This document shows positions 41,290 through 49,586 of a DNA stretch of 64,000 nucleotides, piece by piece. The notes beneath the pieces are model-generated. The model was given only the letters and a program-made list of their open reading frames with translations, was not told the DNA's origin and did no database searches. The number at the start of each line of letters is the position of its first letter. Positions within the stretch are counted from its first letter, which is position 1. This DNA comes from Lachnospiraceae bacterium (GTDB lineage Bacteria > Bacillota > Clostridia > Lachnospirales > Lachnospiraceae): contig JAUNGI010000007.1 in the NCBI GenBank assembly GCA_030524525.1, forward strand, positions 1 through 64,000. The letters run 5' to 3'. Both the position numbers and the translations under genes were made by a program.

Positions 41290-42318
41290 ATGTGCAGGAT
41301 TGGGATCAAATCAAACGGGAAAAGGCAGTATACGCAGGTGCCTAACCGTTTCATCGACCGGTATATGTCCGACGCCAACGGTTCTTATCTGAAAGTGTAT
41401 TTTTTTCTGCTGCGTTTTCTTTCCGAGGATCGGGATTTCTCCATGAGCGCCCTTGCCGACCGCATGGATTATGCGGAAAAGGATATTCTGCGCGCGCTGC
41501 GCTATTGGGAGAAAAAGGGCATTCTGGAATTCACGCAGGACAAGGACGGCAATCTGCTCTCTCTCGACCTGCGCGACCTGACCGAGGAGGAGCCGGAGGA
41601 GCCAAGCCTGCGGCGGGCTGACTCGCCTGCCTCCTTCCCGCAGACCGAGACCCCGCCCTCAGAGAGCCTGATCGAAAAGGTGGAGCAGCGCCTCGGCAGA
41701 CCCCTCGGCTCCAAGGTGGAGCTGGATCTGATCACGTTTCTGCGCGAGGAGCTGCAATTTCCGGAGGATCTGATCCTGCATCTTTATCAATACGCGGTGG
41801 AGCAGACCGGCAGCAACTGCGGAAAGGGTCTGAACCGTTACATAGAAACCGTCGCCATCAACTGGAACCGGCAGGGCATCGCCTCCCTCGCCGACCTGCA
41901 GAAGCAGAGCGCGCCCTTTGAGGAGGCCGCCGCGCTGTACCGGAGGGTCTTCTCCCTGCACGAGCCGCTGAACGAATCCCAGCGGGCCTTTCTGCGGAAG
42001 TGGACGGAGGACTGGAAGCTGTCCCCCGTTCTGTTGGAGGAAGCCTTCCGCCGCGCCTCGCTAAAGCCGACCTCGGACTGCCGGTATCTGGACGCCATCT
42101 TAAAGAAATGGCACGAAAGCGGCGCCCGGAGCTTGGAGGACGTGCAGCGTCTCGATCAGGCCCACGAGGAACGCAAACAGAGTCTTGAAAATGCCCGGAA
42201 AACTGATATGATAGGCAGTAGAAGAAAGACCGCGCCCAATCAGTTCAACGACTTTGACCAAAGGGAATATACCCAAGAGGACTGGGCGGAGATCGAACGG
42301 ATCATGCTCCGGAACTGA
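41290..42318 (+). CDS. DnaD-domain replication initiation protein
   Basis: The 342-residue protein has an N-terminal winged helix (FIDRYMSDANGSYLKVYFFL, ALADRMDYAEKDILRALRYW) and two DnaB_2/DnaD-type C-terminal modules, at about residues 150-215 (LDLITFLREELQFPEDLILHLY ... GLNRYIETVAINW) and 225-295 (AFLRKWTEDWKLSPVLLEEA ... YLDAILKKWHESG). DnaD/DnaB proteins remodel DnaA-bound DNA and help load the helicase. An ATG at 41248 overlaps the -10 box, so the ATG at 41290 behind a GGGGG stretch is chosen. It is followed by a helicase-loader gene, which fits this role. Confidence 0.87.
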   Translation: MCRIGIKSNGKRQYTQVPNRFIDRYMSDANGSYLKVYFFLLRFLSEDRDFSMSALADRMDYAEKDILRALRYWEKKGILEFTQDKDGNLLSLDLRDLTEEEPEEPSLRRADSPASFPQTETPPSESLIEKVEQRLGRPLGSKVELDLITFLREELQFPEDLILHLYQYAVEQTGSNCGKGLNRYIETVAINWNRQGIASLADLQKQSAPFEEAAALYRRVFSLHEPLNESQRAFLRKWTEDWKLSPVLLEEAFRRASLKPTSDCRYLDAILKKWHESGARSLEDVQRLDQAHEERKQSLENARKTDMIGSRRKTAPNQFNDFDQREYTQEDWAEIERIMLRN

Positions 42319-42385
42319 CGGAGCGAGTGCCGACGCCTTATCGGCATAGCCATATAAATACTTTTGCTCCACAATGGAGGGAACC

Positions 42386-43372
42386 ATGCCGCTGAACAAT
42401 TCCGAATATCAGGTCATCATGCGCGAATACGACGAGCTGCGCCTTGCGAACCTTCGCGAACAAAAACGCCGGAAGGAACGGGTATACGCCGCGCTTCCGG
42501 TGCTTGCCGAGATCGACGAACAGCTCATTCACGGCTCGGTGCAGTCGGCGAAGCTTGCCCTGCGGGGCGATCCGGAGCTGCTGCTCTCGCTCAAGCGGAC
42601 GAACGACCGGCTGATCGCGCAGAAAAAGGATCTGATCCGCTGCGCGGGCTTTTCCGAAAACTATCTGGAGCCCATCTACCGCTGCCCGATCTGCAAGGAC
42701 ACCGGATATGCGGAAAACGGATTCTGCCGCTGCTTCCGACAGGCCGTGATCAACCATTTTTTTATGGATCCGGGCCGCCGGGAGCTTTTGGAAAAGGAAA
42801 ACTTTTCCACCTTTGACGAAAGTCTGTATTCCCGCACCATGATTGACGAGGACACCGGCAGCACATACTATGAGCTGATGAAGGATTTCCTTCAAAAGGC
42901 GAAGGAATATGTGGAGCACTTCGATACGGAAAAGCGGAACCTGCTGATCCGGGGCGAGACCGGCGTGGGCAAGACCTTTCTTACCAACTGCATTGCCAAA
43001 GCCCTGCTCGACAAAAATTATACGGTGCTCTATCTCTCCTCCTTCCGGCTGTTCGAGATCTTTGAACGATACAAGTTCGGTCACGAGGACGACAGTGCCA
43101 ACGCCCGCCGCGCCTTTGACACGATCTTGGACTGCGACCTGCTGATCATCGACGATCTGGGAACGGAGCTGACCAATTCCTATACGAACTCCCAGCTCTT
43201 TATCTGCATGGAGGAGCGCGCGCTGCGCCATAAGCCGATCGTCATTTCCACCAATCTGTCGATGGAAAAGATCAAACGGCGCTATGCCGAACGGGTCGTT
43301 TCCCGGCTTTTCAATTTCCAATACATCAAGATTTTGGGCAGTGACAACCGAATCAAACGGAGCATGATGTAG
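42386..43372 (+). CDS. DnaC/DnaI-like helicase loader ATPase
   Basis: The product (328 residues) has a helical N-terminal part, a zinc-binding cluster CPICKDTGY ... FCRC at about residues 100-118, and an AAA+ domain with Walker A LIRGETGVGKTFLTNCI, Walker B LLIIDDLGTEL, sensor-1 VISTN and an arginine finger region (RRYAERVVSRL). This fits DnaI/DnaC proteins that load the replicative helicase; IstB-type transposition ATPases are similar but no transposase is near. The ATG at 42386 is placed behind GGAGGG. It forms an operon with the dnaD-like gene and prs. Confidence 0.88.
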   Translation: MPLNNSEYQVIMREYDELRLANLREQKRRKERVYAALPVLAEIDEQLIHGSVQSAKLALRGDPELLLSLKRTNDRLIAQKKDLIRCAGFSENYLEPIYRCPICKDTGYAENGFCRCFRQAVINHFFMDPGRRELLEKENFSTFDESLYSRTMIDEDTGSTYYELMKDFLQKAKEYVEHFDTEKRNLLIRGETGVGKTFLTNCIAKALLDKNYTVLYLSSFRLFEIFERYKFGHEDDSANARRAFDTILDCDLLIIDDLGTELTNSYTNSQLFICMEERALRHKPIVISTNLSMEKIKRRYAERVVSRLFNFQYIKILGSDNRIKRSMM

Positions 43373-43413
43373 CCCCGATTGAGATACATTACACATTCTA
43401 TGGAGGAAAGCAC

Positions 43414-44601
43414 ATGTCGCAAGAAGACAAATTGATCGAAACCGTTTCCTACGCCCCGCTTGGCATTATCGCCATGGAAAGCAGCCGCGGAATCGGAGAA
43501 AAGGTGAACAAATATATTGTTTCGTGGCGCAACAACCGCGAGCACAAATATATGAGTACGCCGCATCAGGACAAGTACCGCCGCGACACCTATCTGATCG
43601 ACTGCAAATGCACGCGTTTCGGTACGGGAGAGGCAAAGTGCGTCATTAACGAAAGCATCCGGGGCATGGACGTGTATATCCTTGTGGACGTCTGCAACTA
43701 CAGCCTTACCTACACGGTCTGCGGAAACCCCAACCATATGTCGCCCGACGACCATTTTCAGGATCTGAAGCGGGTCATCTCGGCGCTGAGCGGCAAGGCG
43801 CGCCGGGTAACGGTCATCATGCCGTTCCTTTACGAGAGCCGTCAGGACAAGCGTTCCTCCAGAGAGTCGCTGGACTGCGCCCTCGCCCTGCAGGAGCTTT
43901 CCCATGTGGGCGTCGATTCGGTCATTACCTTTGACGCGCACAATCCGTCCGTGCAGAACGCGACCCCGTTCAAGTCCTTCGACAACGTCATGCCCTCCTA
44001 TCAGTTTGTAAAGGCTCTGATCAGATATATCCCGGACATCCGCATCGACGCGGAGCATCTGATGGTCATCAGCCCGGACTTGGGCGCGATGAACCGCGCG
44101 GTCTATTTCGCCACCGTTATGGACACCGATATGGGCATGTTCCACAAGCGCCGGGACTACACAAAGATCGTGGACGGACGGAACCCGATCGTTGCCCATG
44201 AATTTCTCGGCGGCGACGTAAACGGCAAGGACGTGATCGTGCTTGACGACATGATCTCGTCCGGCGACAGCATGCTCGACGTTGCCAAGGAGCTGAAAAG
44301 CCGGGGCGCAAAGCGCATCATCCTCTGCTCCACCTTCGGTCTGTTTACGAACGGCACCGCCAAATTCGACGCCGCTTATCAGGAGGGACTGATCTACCGC
44401 GTCATTACGACGAACCTGATCTACCAGACGCCGGAGCTGCTGAGCCGCGAGTGGTACATCACCGCGGACATGAGCAAATATATTGCCCTGCTGATCGACT
44501 CGCTGAACCATGACGCGTCCATCAGCGAATTCCTCAGCCCCACCGACCGCATTCATACGCTTCTGGCAAAGCACAGAGCCGGCGAGCCGATCTCGGACTG
44601 A
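43414..44601 (+). CDS. prs: Ribose-phosphate pyrophosphokinase (long clostridial form)
   Basis: The protein (395 residues) has the PRPP synthetase layout of two phosphoribosyltransferase-like domains. YESRQDKRSS fits the ATP-binding flexible loop, DAHNPSVQNATP the second site, and DVIVLDDMISSGDSM the PRPP loop. It makes PRPP from ribose-5-phosphate and ATP for nucleotide, histidine and tryptophan synthesis. It is about 75 residues longer than the common ~320-residue form, with extra sequence at the N-terminus. It follows the helicase loader by 41 bases. Confidence 0.9.
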   Translation: MSQEDKLIETVSYAPLGIIAMESSRGIGEKVNKYIVSWRNNREHKYMSTPHQDKYRRDTYLIDCKCTRFGTGEAKCVINESIRGMDVYILVDVCNYSLTYTVCGNPNHMSPDDHFQDLKRVISALSGKARRVTVIMPFLYESRQDKRSSRESLDCALALQELSHVGVDSVITFDAHNPSVQNATPFKSFDNVMPSYQFVKALIRYIPDIRIDAEHLMVISPDLGAMNRAVYFATVMDTDMGMFHKRRDYTKIVDGRNPIVAHEFLGGDVNGKDVIVLDDMISSGDSMLDVAKELKSRGAKRIILCSTFGLFTNGTAKFDAAYQEGLIYRVITTNLIYQTPELLSREWYITADMSKYIALLIDSLNHDASISEFLSPTDRIHTLLAKHRAGEPISD

Positions 44602-44619
44602 GGCGGGACGCTCCAAAGC

Positions 44620-44648
44620 TTGACATTGCTTTTCCGTTGTGTTAGAAT
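44620..44648 (+). promoter_or_regulatory. Promoter of the leader RNA/polyamine operon
   Basis: A perfect TTGACA (44620-44625) and TAGAAT (44643-44648) are separated by 17 bp. The expected start near 44655 gives the RNA described next. Confidence 0.78.
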
Positions 44649-44654
44649 TTGTTC

Positions 44655-45021
44655 GATTTTGGAAGGATAGGTTAAGAGTCTTTTCAAAGCAATTATTCCG
44701 GACCACCCCTTTGCGGAGTCAAGGCCATACGGACAGCCGGGTCCACTGCCGACCGGCAGCTTTGCGCTGCCTTATTGATCGAGTTAAAAGCTCGAATTTT
44801 ATAAGTTGGTTACTTCATAACCGAATGCGCTTGTACGCAGACTTGTGAAACGGTCAATAAGAGTAGTAAAAGTATGATTGCTATATAGACTCTAATCTCC
44901 CCGTCCTATCTGAACCCAAGGTTTCTCGGATTTTTCCGGACGTCGGCCGCCCTCTCGGCGCCACCGCTGTTTCAGATCAAAAACGCAAGTTGTGCATACC
45001 GCACGGCCTGCGTTTTTTTTT
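44655..45021 (+). ncRNA. Candidate structured leader RNA of the polyamine operon
   Basis: The transcript from the 44620 promoter would fold into nested helices that can be read directly: GATAGG (44666-44671) with CCTATC (44905-44910), AGAGTC (44675-44680) with GACTCT (44888-44893), CTTATTGA (44771-44778) with TCAATAAG (44854-44861), and small hairpins such as GGTTA-CTTCA-TAACC. It ends in an intrinsic terminator. It matches no RNA class that I recognise by sequence (not tmRNA, RNase P, SRP or a familiar riboswitch). It could be an independent small RNA or an attenuator for the genes 90 bases downstream. Confidence 0.55.
44979..45021 (+). terminator. Terminator at the end of the leader RNA
   Basis: AACGCA (44982-44987) and TGCGTT (45009-45014), with an inner GTGC/GCAC pairing, form a hairpin followed by nine T residues, 88 bases before the decarboxylase start. 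Confidence 0.8.
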
Positions 45022-45058
45022 GTTTCAGAGGAAAACCCGTCCTAGGAACGAAAAACGC
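45010..45058. repeat. Inverted repeat related to family R1
   Basis: GCGTTTTT, TTGTTTCAGAGGA, loop AAACCCG, TCCTAGGAAC and GAAAAACGC follow the outer stem plan of R1, but the GTGCGATCC leader is absent and the inner stem pairs only in part. Confidence 0.4.
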
Positions 45059-45109
45059 GCCGCAGGCGAAGCTCTTTGTTGTGACCAAGGAAAAAGGGAG
45101 GGGAAATCC

Positions 45110-46570
45110 TTGAAAAACAGTCGAATCCGTTTAGATCAAAGCCGCGCGCCCATCTATGAGGCGCTGGAAACGTTCCGGCGTATGCGCGTCGTACCCTTTG
45201 ACGTGCCGGGACACAAGCGCGGCAGGGGCAATCCGGAGCTGACCGCCTTTTTGGGGCAGCAATGCGTCGGCATGGACGTAAACAGCATGAAGCCGCTGGA
45301 CAATCTCTGCCACCCGGTTTCGGTGATCCGCGAGGCGGAGCAGCTGGCGGCGGACGCCTTCGGCGCGGCGCACGCGTTTCTGATGGTGGGCGGCACCACA
45401 AGCTCGGTGCAGAGCATGATCCTGACCGCCTGCAAGCGCGGGGACGAGATCATTCTGCCGAGAAACGTCCACAAAAGCGTGATCAACGCCCTTGTTCTCT
45501 GCGGCGCGATCCCGGTCTATGTGAATCCGGAGGTCGATCAGCGGCTGGGCATCTCTTTGGGAATGCGGCGGGAGCAGGTGGCAAAGGCGATCGCGGAGCA
45601 TCCAAACGCCGTGGCGGTTCTGGTAAACAATCCCACCTATTACGGTATTTGCAGCGACCTGCGCGCCATTGTAACAATGGCGCACAATGCGGGAATGCTC
45701 TGCCTTGCGGACGAAGCTCACGGCACCCACTTCTACTTTGGCAGCGCTCTGCCGGTGTCGGCGATGGAGGCGGGGGCGGATATGGCTTCCGTGTCCATGC
45801 ACAAGAGCGGCGGCAGCCTGACCCAGTCCAGTCTGCTGCTGGTGGGCCCCAATGTCCACGCGGGCTATGTGCGCCAGATCATCAACCTGACGCAGACCAC
45901 CTCCGGCAGCTATCTTCTGATGTCCAGTCTGGATATCAGCCGCCGAAATCTGGTCTTCCGGGGACGCGAGGTGTTCCATCAGGTGGCGGACATGGCGGAG
46001 TATGCCCGTCAGGAGCTGAACGCGGTGGGCGGCTACTACGCATTTGGCAGGGAGCTGATGAACGGCAATTCGGTATTTGATTTCGACTCCACAAAGCTGA
46101 GCGTCCATACGCTGGATATCGGACTGGCGGGAATCGAGGTCTACGATATTCTGCGGGACGAGTACGACATTCAGATCGAATTCGGTGATATCGGCAATAT
46201 CCTCGCCTATCTTTCGATGGGGGACCGCCCGCAGGAGCTGGAGCGGCTGGTCAGCGCGCTGGCGGAGATCCGCCGCCGCTATCAAAAGGACGGCACGGGG
46301 CTTCTGCATCAGGAGTACATCGACCCCGTCGTCGTGACCAGCCCGCAGGAGGCGTTTTACGCCGAGAAGGTCAGTCTGCCGCTGGAGGAAAGCGAAGGAC
46401 GCGTATGCAGCGAATTTGTTATGTGCTACCCGCCGGGCATCCCGATCTTGGCGCCGGGGGAGCGGATCACCGCAGAGATCTTGGAGCATATCCGTTACGC
46501 AAAGGACAAGGGATGCAGCATGACCGGCTCGGAGGACCCTGATCTGAAACGGATCAACGTATTGGCATAA
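45110..46570 (+). CDS. speA: Arginine/ornithine/lysine decarboxylase (fold I), probably arginine decarboxylase
   Basis: The 486-residue enzyme is a short fold-I Orn/Lys/Arg decarboxylase of the Firmicute SpeA type. Motifs include FDVPGHKRGRG, NSVFDFD-type C-terminal parts, NPTYYG, ADEAHGTH and the PLP lysine in SVSMHKSGGSLTQSS. Because an agmatinase gene follows, arginine is the likely substrate, giving agmatine. The start is a TTG at 45110 directly behind GGGAGGGG; the upstream open frame runs through the leader terminator and is not coding. It is the first gene of a five-gene polyamine operon. Confidence 0.9.
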   Translation: MKNSRIRLDQSRAPIYEALETFRRMRVVPFDVPGHKRGRGNPELTAFLGQQCVGMDVNSMKPLDNLCHPVSVIREAEQLAADAFGAAHAFLMVGGTTSSVQSMILTACKRGDEIILPRNVHKSVINALVLCGAIPVYVNPEVDQRLGISLGMRREQVAKAIAEHPNAVAVLVNNPTYYGICSDLRAIVTMAHNAGMLCLADEAHGTHFYFGSALPVSAMEAGADMASVSMHKSGGSLTQSSLLLVGPNVHAGYVRQIINLTQTTSGSYLLMSSLDISRRNLVFRGREVFHQVADMAEYARQELNAVGGYYAFGRELMNGNSVFDFDSTKLSVHTLDIGLAGIEVYDILRDEYDIQIEFGDIGNILAYLSMGDRPQELERLVSALAEIRRRYQKDGTGLLHQEYIDPVVVTSPQEAFYAEKVSLPLEESEGRVCSEFVMCYPPGIPILAPGERITAEILEHIRYAKDKGCSMTGSEDPDLKRINVLA

Positions 46571-46583
46571 AGGAGGGATCGAC

Positions 46584-47438
46584 ATGGAAATGTGGTTCAG
46601 TGAATTTCATACGCCGGATGTAAAACACAGCATCCGGGTAACAAGGCATCTCTACTCCAAGCAAAGCGCCTATCAGCAGATTGACATTTTTGAGACGCCG
46701 GAGTTCGGCCGCGTTCTGACGCTCGACGGCAACGTCATGCTGACGGAGCGGGACGAGTTTATTTACGACGAAATGATCACGCATGTGCCTATGGCGGTGC
46801 ATCCGGGCATTAAGGATATCCTTGTGATCGGCGCCGGGGACGGGGGCGTGGTGCGGGAGCTTACCCGATACGACCGCGTCGAGTGCATCGACCTTGTGGA
46901 GATGGACCCCAAGGTGCTGGAGGCCTGCCGCGCCTATCTGCCAAGCAACGCCTGCCGGATGGATGACCGTCGGGTGCATCTTCACTTTGAAAACGCCTTA
47001 AAATTTATCCGTCGGCGCGAGGCCGCCTACGATCTGATCATCGTGGACTCCACCGATCCCTTCGGCCCCTCGGAAGGGCTGTTCACCCGCGAATTTTACG
47101 GAAACTGCTACAACGCCCTGCGCGAGGACGGCATCATGGTCAATCAGCAGGGCAGCCCGTTCTATGCGGAGGACGCCAACGCCATGCAGCGCAGTCACAA
47201 GCGCATCGTCAGCACCTTTCCGATCAGCCGGGTCTATCAGGCGCACATTCCCACCTATGCGGCGGGCTACTGGCTGTTTGGGTTTGCCAGCAAGAAATAC
47301 CACCCGATCGACGATCTGAACGCCGAGGCGTGGAAGGCGCTCAATCTGCATACGCGTTACTATACCCCCAGACTGCATGTGGGCGCGTTCTGGCTGCCCG
47401 CGTTCTTGGAGGAAATGCTGGAGGAGGTGGAGGAATAG
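46584..47438 (+). CDS. speE: Spermidine synthase
   Basis: The 284-residue protein shows the full spermidine synthase pattern: MWFSEFHTPDVKHSIRV, LTLDGNVMLTERDEFIYDEM, VIGAGDGGVVRELTRY (dcSAM-binding), VDLVEMDPKVLEACRAYL, and the proton-acceptor region IIVDSTDPFGPSEGLF. It transfers an aminopropyl group from decarboxylated SAM to putrescine. The SAM decarboxylase (SpeD) it needs is not in this window. It follows the decarboxylase by 13 bases with AAAGGAGG. Confidence 0.95.
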   Translation: MEMWFSEFHTPDVKHSIRVTRHLYSKQSAYQQIDIFETPEFGRVLTLDGNVMLTERDEFIYDEMITHVPMAVHPGIKDILVIGAGDGGVVRELTRYDRVECIDLVEMDPKVLEACRAYLPSNACRMDDRRVHLHFENALKFIRRREAAYDLIIVDSTDPFGPSEGLFTREFYGNCYNALREDGIMVNQQGSPFYAEDANAMQRSHKRIVSTFPISRVYQAHIPTYAAGYWLFGFASKKYHPIDDLNAEAWKALNLHTRYYTPRLHVGAFWLPAFLEEMLEEVEE

Positions 47439-47440
47439 CC

Positions 47441-48310
47441 ATGCTGCGACCAAATATCGAAACCTTTATCGGCTGCGACGCGGATTATGCCGACGCCCGC
47501 ATCGTCCTCTACGGCGCGCCCTTCGACTCCACCACGAGCTTCCGCCCCGGCGCGCGCTTCGGCCCCTCCGCCATGCGGCACGAAAGCTTCGGATTGGAGA
47601 CCTACAGCCCCTATCAGGACGCCGATCTGACGGACTGCGCCGTGTTTGACTGCGGCGACATGGAGCTGTGCTTCGGCAGCCCGGAAGCGGCTTTGCAGGA
47701 TATCGAGGCGCGCGCCGCCGAGATCTTAAACGACGGAAAGCTGCCGCTGCTGCTGGGAGGCGAGCATCTGGTCACGCTTGGAGCCGTGCGGGCGGCGGCG
47801 CGGAAATACCCGAAGCTCCATATAATTCACTTTGACGCCCACGCCGATCTGCGCAGGGATTATCTGGACGCAGAGCTCAGCCACGCCTGCGTCCTGCGGC
47901 GCTGTCACGACCTGCTGGGGGACGGCCGCATTCACCAGTTCTGCATCCGCAGCGGAGAACGGGAGGAATTCCGCTTTGCCAAGGCGCACACGGAGCTGCA
48001 TCCGTTCGGCTTCGACGGGCTGGAGCAGACCATCGGCTCCCTCCGGGAGCAGGGCGTCCCGCTCTACCTCACCATTGATCTGGACTGTCTCGATCCCTCC
48101 GTATTTCCGGGCACCGGCACGCCGGAAGCGGGCGGCGTCAGCTTTATGCAGCTGCTGAGCGCCATCCGCACGGTCTGCACCGGGAACGTGATCGGAGCGG
48201 ACGTGAACGAGCTTGCCCCGGCGCTGGACGCCAGCGGCGCTTCCACCGCAGCCGCCTGCAAGGTGCTGCGGGAGCTGATTCTTGCACTGTATAAAGAAAG
48301 ATTTTCATAA
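47441..48310 (+). CDS. speB: Agmatinase
   Basis: The product (289 residues) is a ureohydrolase: YGAPFDSTTSFRPGARFGP, LLLGGEHLVTLGAV with the first metal H, IIHFDAHADLRRDYLD with the DAHxD metal site, and LTIDLDCLDPSVFPGTGTPE with the DxD metal site. It hydrolyses agmatine to putrescine and urea. The ATG starts two bases after the speE stop, with GGTGGAGG in the end of speE. Confidence 0.94.
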   Translation: MLRPNIETFIGCDADYADARIVLYGAPFDSTTSFRPGARFGPSAMRHESFGLETYSPYQDADLTDCAVFDCGDMELCFGSPEAALQDIEARAAEILNDGKLPLLLGGEHLVTLGAVRAAARKYPKLHIIHFDAHADLRRDYLDAELSHACVLRRCHDLLGDGRIHQFCIRSGEREEFRFAKAHTELHPFGFDGLEQTIGSLREQGVPLYLTIDLDCLDPSVFPGTGTPEAGGVSFMQLLSAIRTVCTGNVIGADVNELAPALDASGASTAAACKVLRELILALYKERFS

Positions 48311-48326
48311 AAAGGAGAATATGACC

Positions 48327-49586
48327 ATGAGCAAGGTTCTTGTCATCGGATGCGGCGGCGTTGCCTCCGTCGCCATTCACAAATGCTGTCATGTAAGCGA
48401 GGTCTTTACCGAGTTGTGCATCGCCAGCCGCACCAAGTCCAAATGCGACAAGCTGGCGGCTGAGCTGGCGCCCCAAACCGCCACAAAGATCACCACCGCG
48501 CAGGTGGATGCGGACGACGTGCAGCAGGTCATTGCGCTGATCCGTTCCTATCAGCCGGAGCTGGTCATGAACATTGCGCTGCCCTATCAGGATCTGACCA
48601 TTATGGACGCCTGTCTTGCCTGCGGCGTCAACTATATGGACACCGCCAATTACGAGCCGGAGGACACCGACGACCCGGAGTGGCGCGCCGTCTATGAAAA
48701 GCGCTGCAAGGAGGCGGGCTTCTCCGCCTATTTCGATTACAGCTGGCAGTGGGCGTACCGCAAAAGGTTTGAGGACGCCGGTCTGACCGCGCTGCTGGGC
48801 TGCGGCTTTGATCCGGGCGTGACGCAGGCTTACTGCGCCTATGCGAAAAAGCATGAGTTCGATTCCATCGACACCATCGACATTCTGGACTGCAACGGCG
48901 GCGATCACGGCTATGCCTTTGCCACCAATTTTAATCCGGAGGTCAATCTGCGCGAGGTCTCGGCTCCGGGCAGCTACTGGGAAGACGGCCGCTGGGTCGA
49001 GATCCCGCCCATGAGCGTCAAGCGGGAATATGACTTCGATCAAGTGGGGCGCAAGGATATGTATCTGCTTCACCACGAGGAGATCGAAAGTCTGGCGCTG
49101 AATATCCCGGAGGCAAAGCGCATCCGCTTCTTTATGACGTTCGGTCAGAGCTATCTTGACCATATGCGCTGTCTTGAGGACGTGGGGATGCTGTCCACAA
49201 GCCCCGTGGAATTTGAGGGACAGCAGATCGTTCCCATCAAATTTTTGAAAGCGCTGCTGCCCGACCCCGCCAGCCTTGGGCCGCGCACCAAGGGCAAGAC
49301 CAACATCGGCTGTATTTTCACCGGGAAAAAGGACGGCAAGGAGAAGACCTACTACATCTACAATGTCTGCGATCATCAGGAGTGCTACCGCGAGGTGGGC
49401 AGTCAGGCGATCAGCTACACCACCGGCGTCCCCGCCATGTGCGGCGCGCTGATGCTGCTGACCGGTCAGTGGAACAAGCCCGGCGTCTACACCGTGGAGG
49501 AGCTGGACCCCGATCCCTTCTTGGATGCGCTTGACCAATACGGTCTGCCCCGGAGCGAGAGCCGGACGCCGGTTCTGGTGGACTGA
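48327..49586 (+). CDS. Carboxynorspermidine/carboxyspermidine dehydrogenase
   Basis: The 419-residue protein is of the saccharopine-dehydrogenase-like family: KVLVIGCGGVASVAIHKC (NADPH-binding), MNIALPYQDLTIMDACLACG, YMDTANYEPED, GCGFDPGVTQAYCAYAKKH and the C-terminal Saccharop domain. In this context it is the enzyme that condenses aspartate semialdehyde with putrescine or diaminopropane to carboxyspermidine/carboxynorspermidine. Two close ATGs exist; the second (48327) has the better spacing from AAGGAG. Its stop codon overlaps the next start (TGATG). Confidence 0.92.
   Translation: MSKVLVIGCGGVASVAIHKCCHVSEVFTELCIASRTKSKCDKLAAELAPQTATKITTAQVDADDVQQVIALIRSYQPELVMNIALPYQDLTIMDACLACGVNYMDTANYEPEDTDDPEWRAVYEKRCKEAGFSAYFDYSWQWAYRKRFEDAGLTALLGCGFDPGVTQAYCAYAKKHEFDSIDTIDILDCNGGDHGYAFATNFNPEVNLREVSAPGSYWEDGRWVEIPPMSVKREYDFDQVGRKDMYLLHHEEIESLALNIPEAKRIRFFMTFGQSYLDHMRCLEDVGMLSTSPVEFEGQQIVPIKFLKALLPDPASLGPRTKGKTNIGCIFTGKKDGKEKTYYIYNVCDHQECYREVGSQAISYTTGVPAMCGALMLLTGQWNKPGVYTVEELDPDPFLDALDQYGLPRSESRTPVLVD

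Larger units (their letters stand above)
44602..45109. other. Noncoding region with promoter, structured RNA, terminator and repeat before the polyamine operon
   Basis: These 508 bases hold no gene. They contain a strong promoter at 44620-44648, a candidate structured RNA, an intrinsic terminator at 44979-45021, a decayed R1-like inverted repeat at 45010-45058, and the ribosome binding site of the arginine decarboxylase. No further promoter was seen between the terminator and the decarboxylase. Confidence 0.75.

Noticed and set aside
41002..41290. Firm call of the chromosomal origin
   Set aside because: The DnaA boxes are convincing but dnaA and dnaN are not adjacent and strand asymmetry cannot be judged in this window.
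42386..43372. IstB-type transposition ATPase of an insertion sequence
   Set aside because: There is no transposase or terminal repeat, the zinc cluster fits DnaI/DnaC, and the gene follows a DnaD-like gene.
44655..45021. tmRNA, RNase P RNA, SRP RNA or 6S RNA
   Set aside because: None of the conserved cores I know for tmRNA, RNase P or SRP RNA is present. For 6S RNA the long central bubble could not be shown by eye, so no class name is given.
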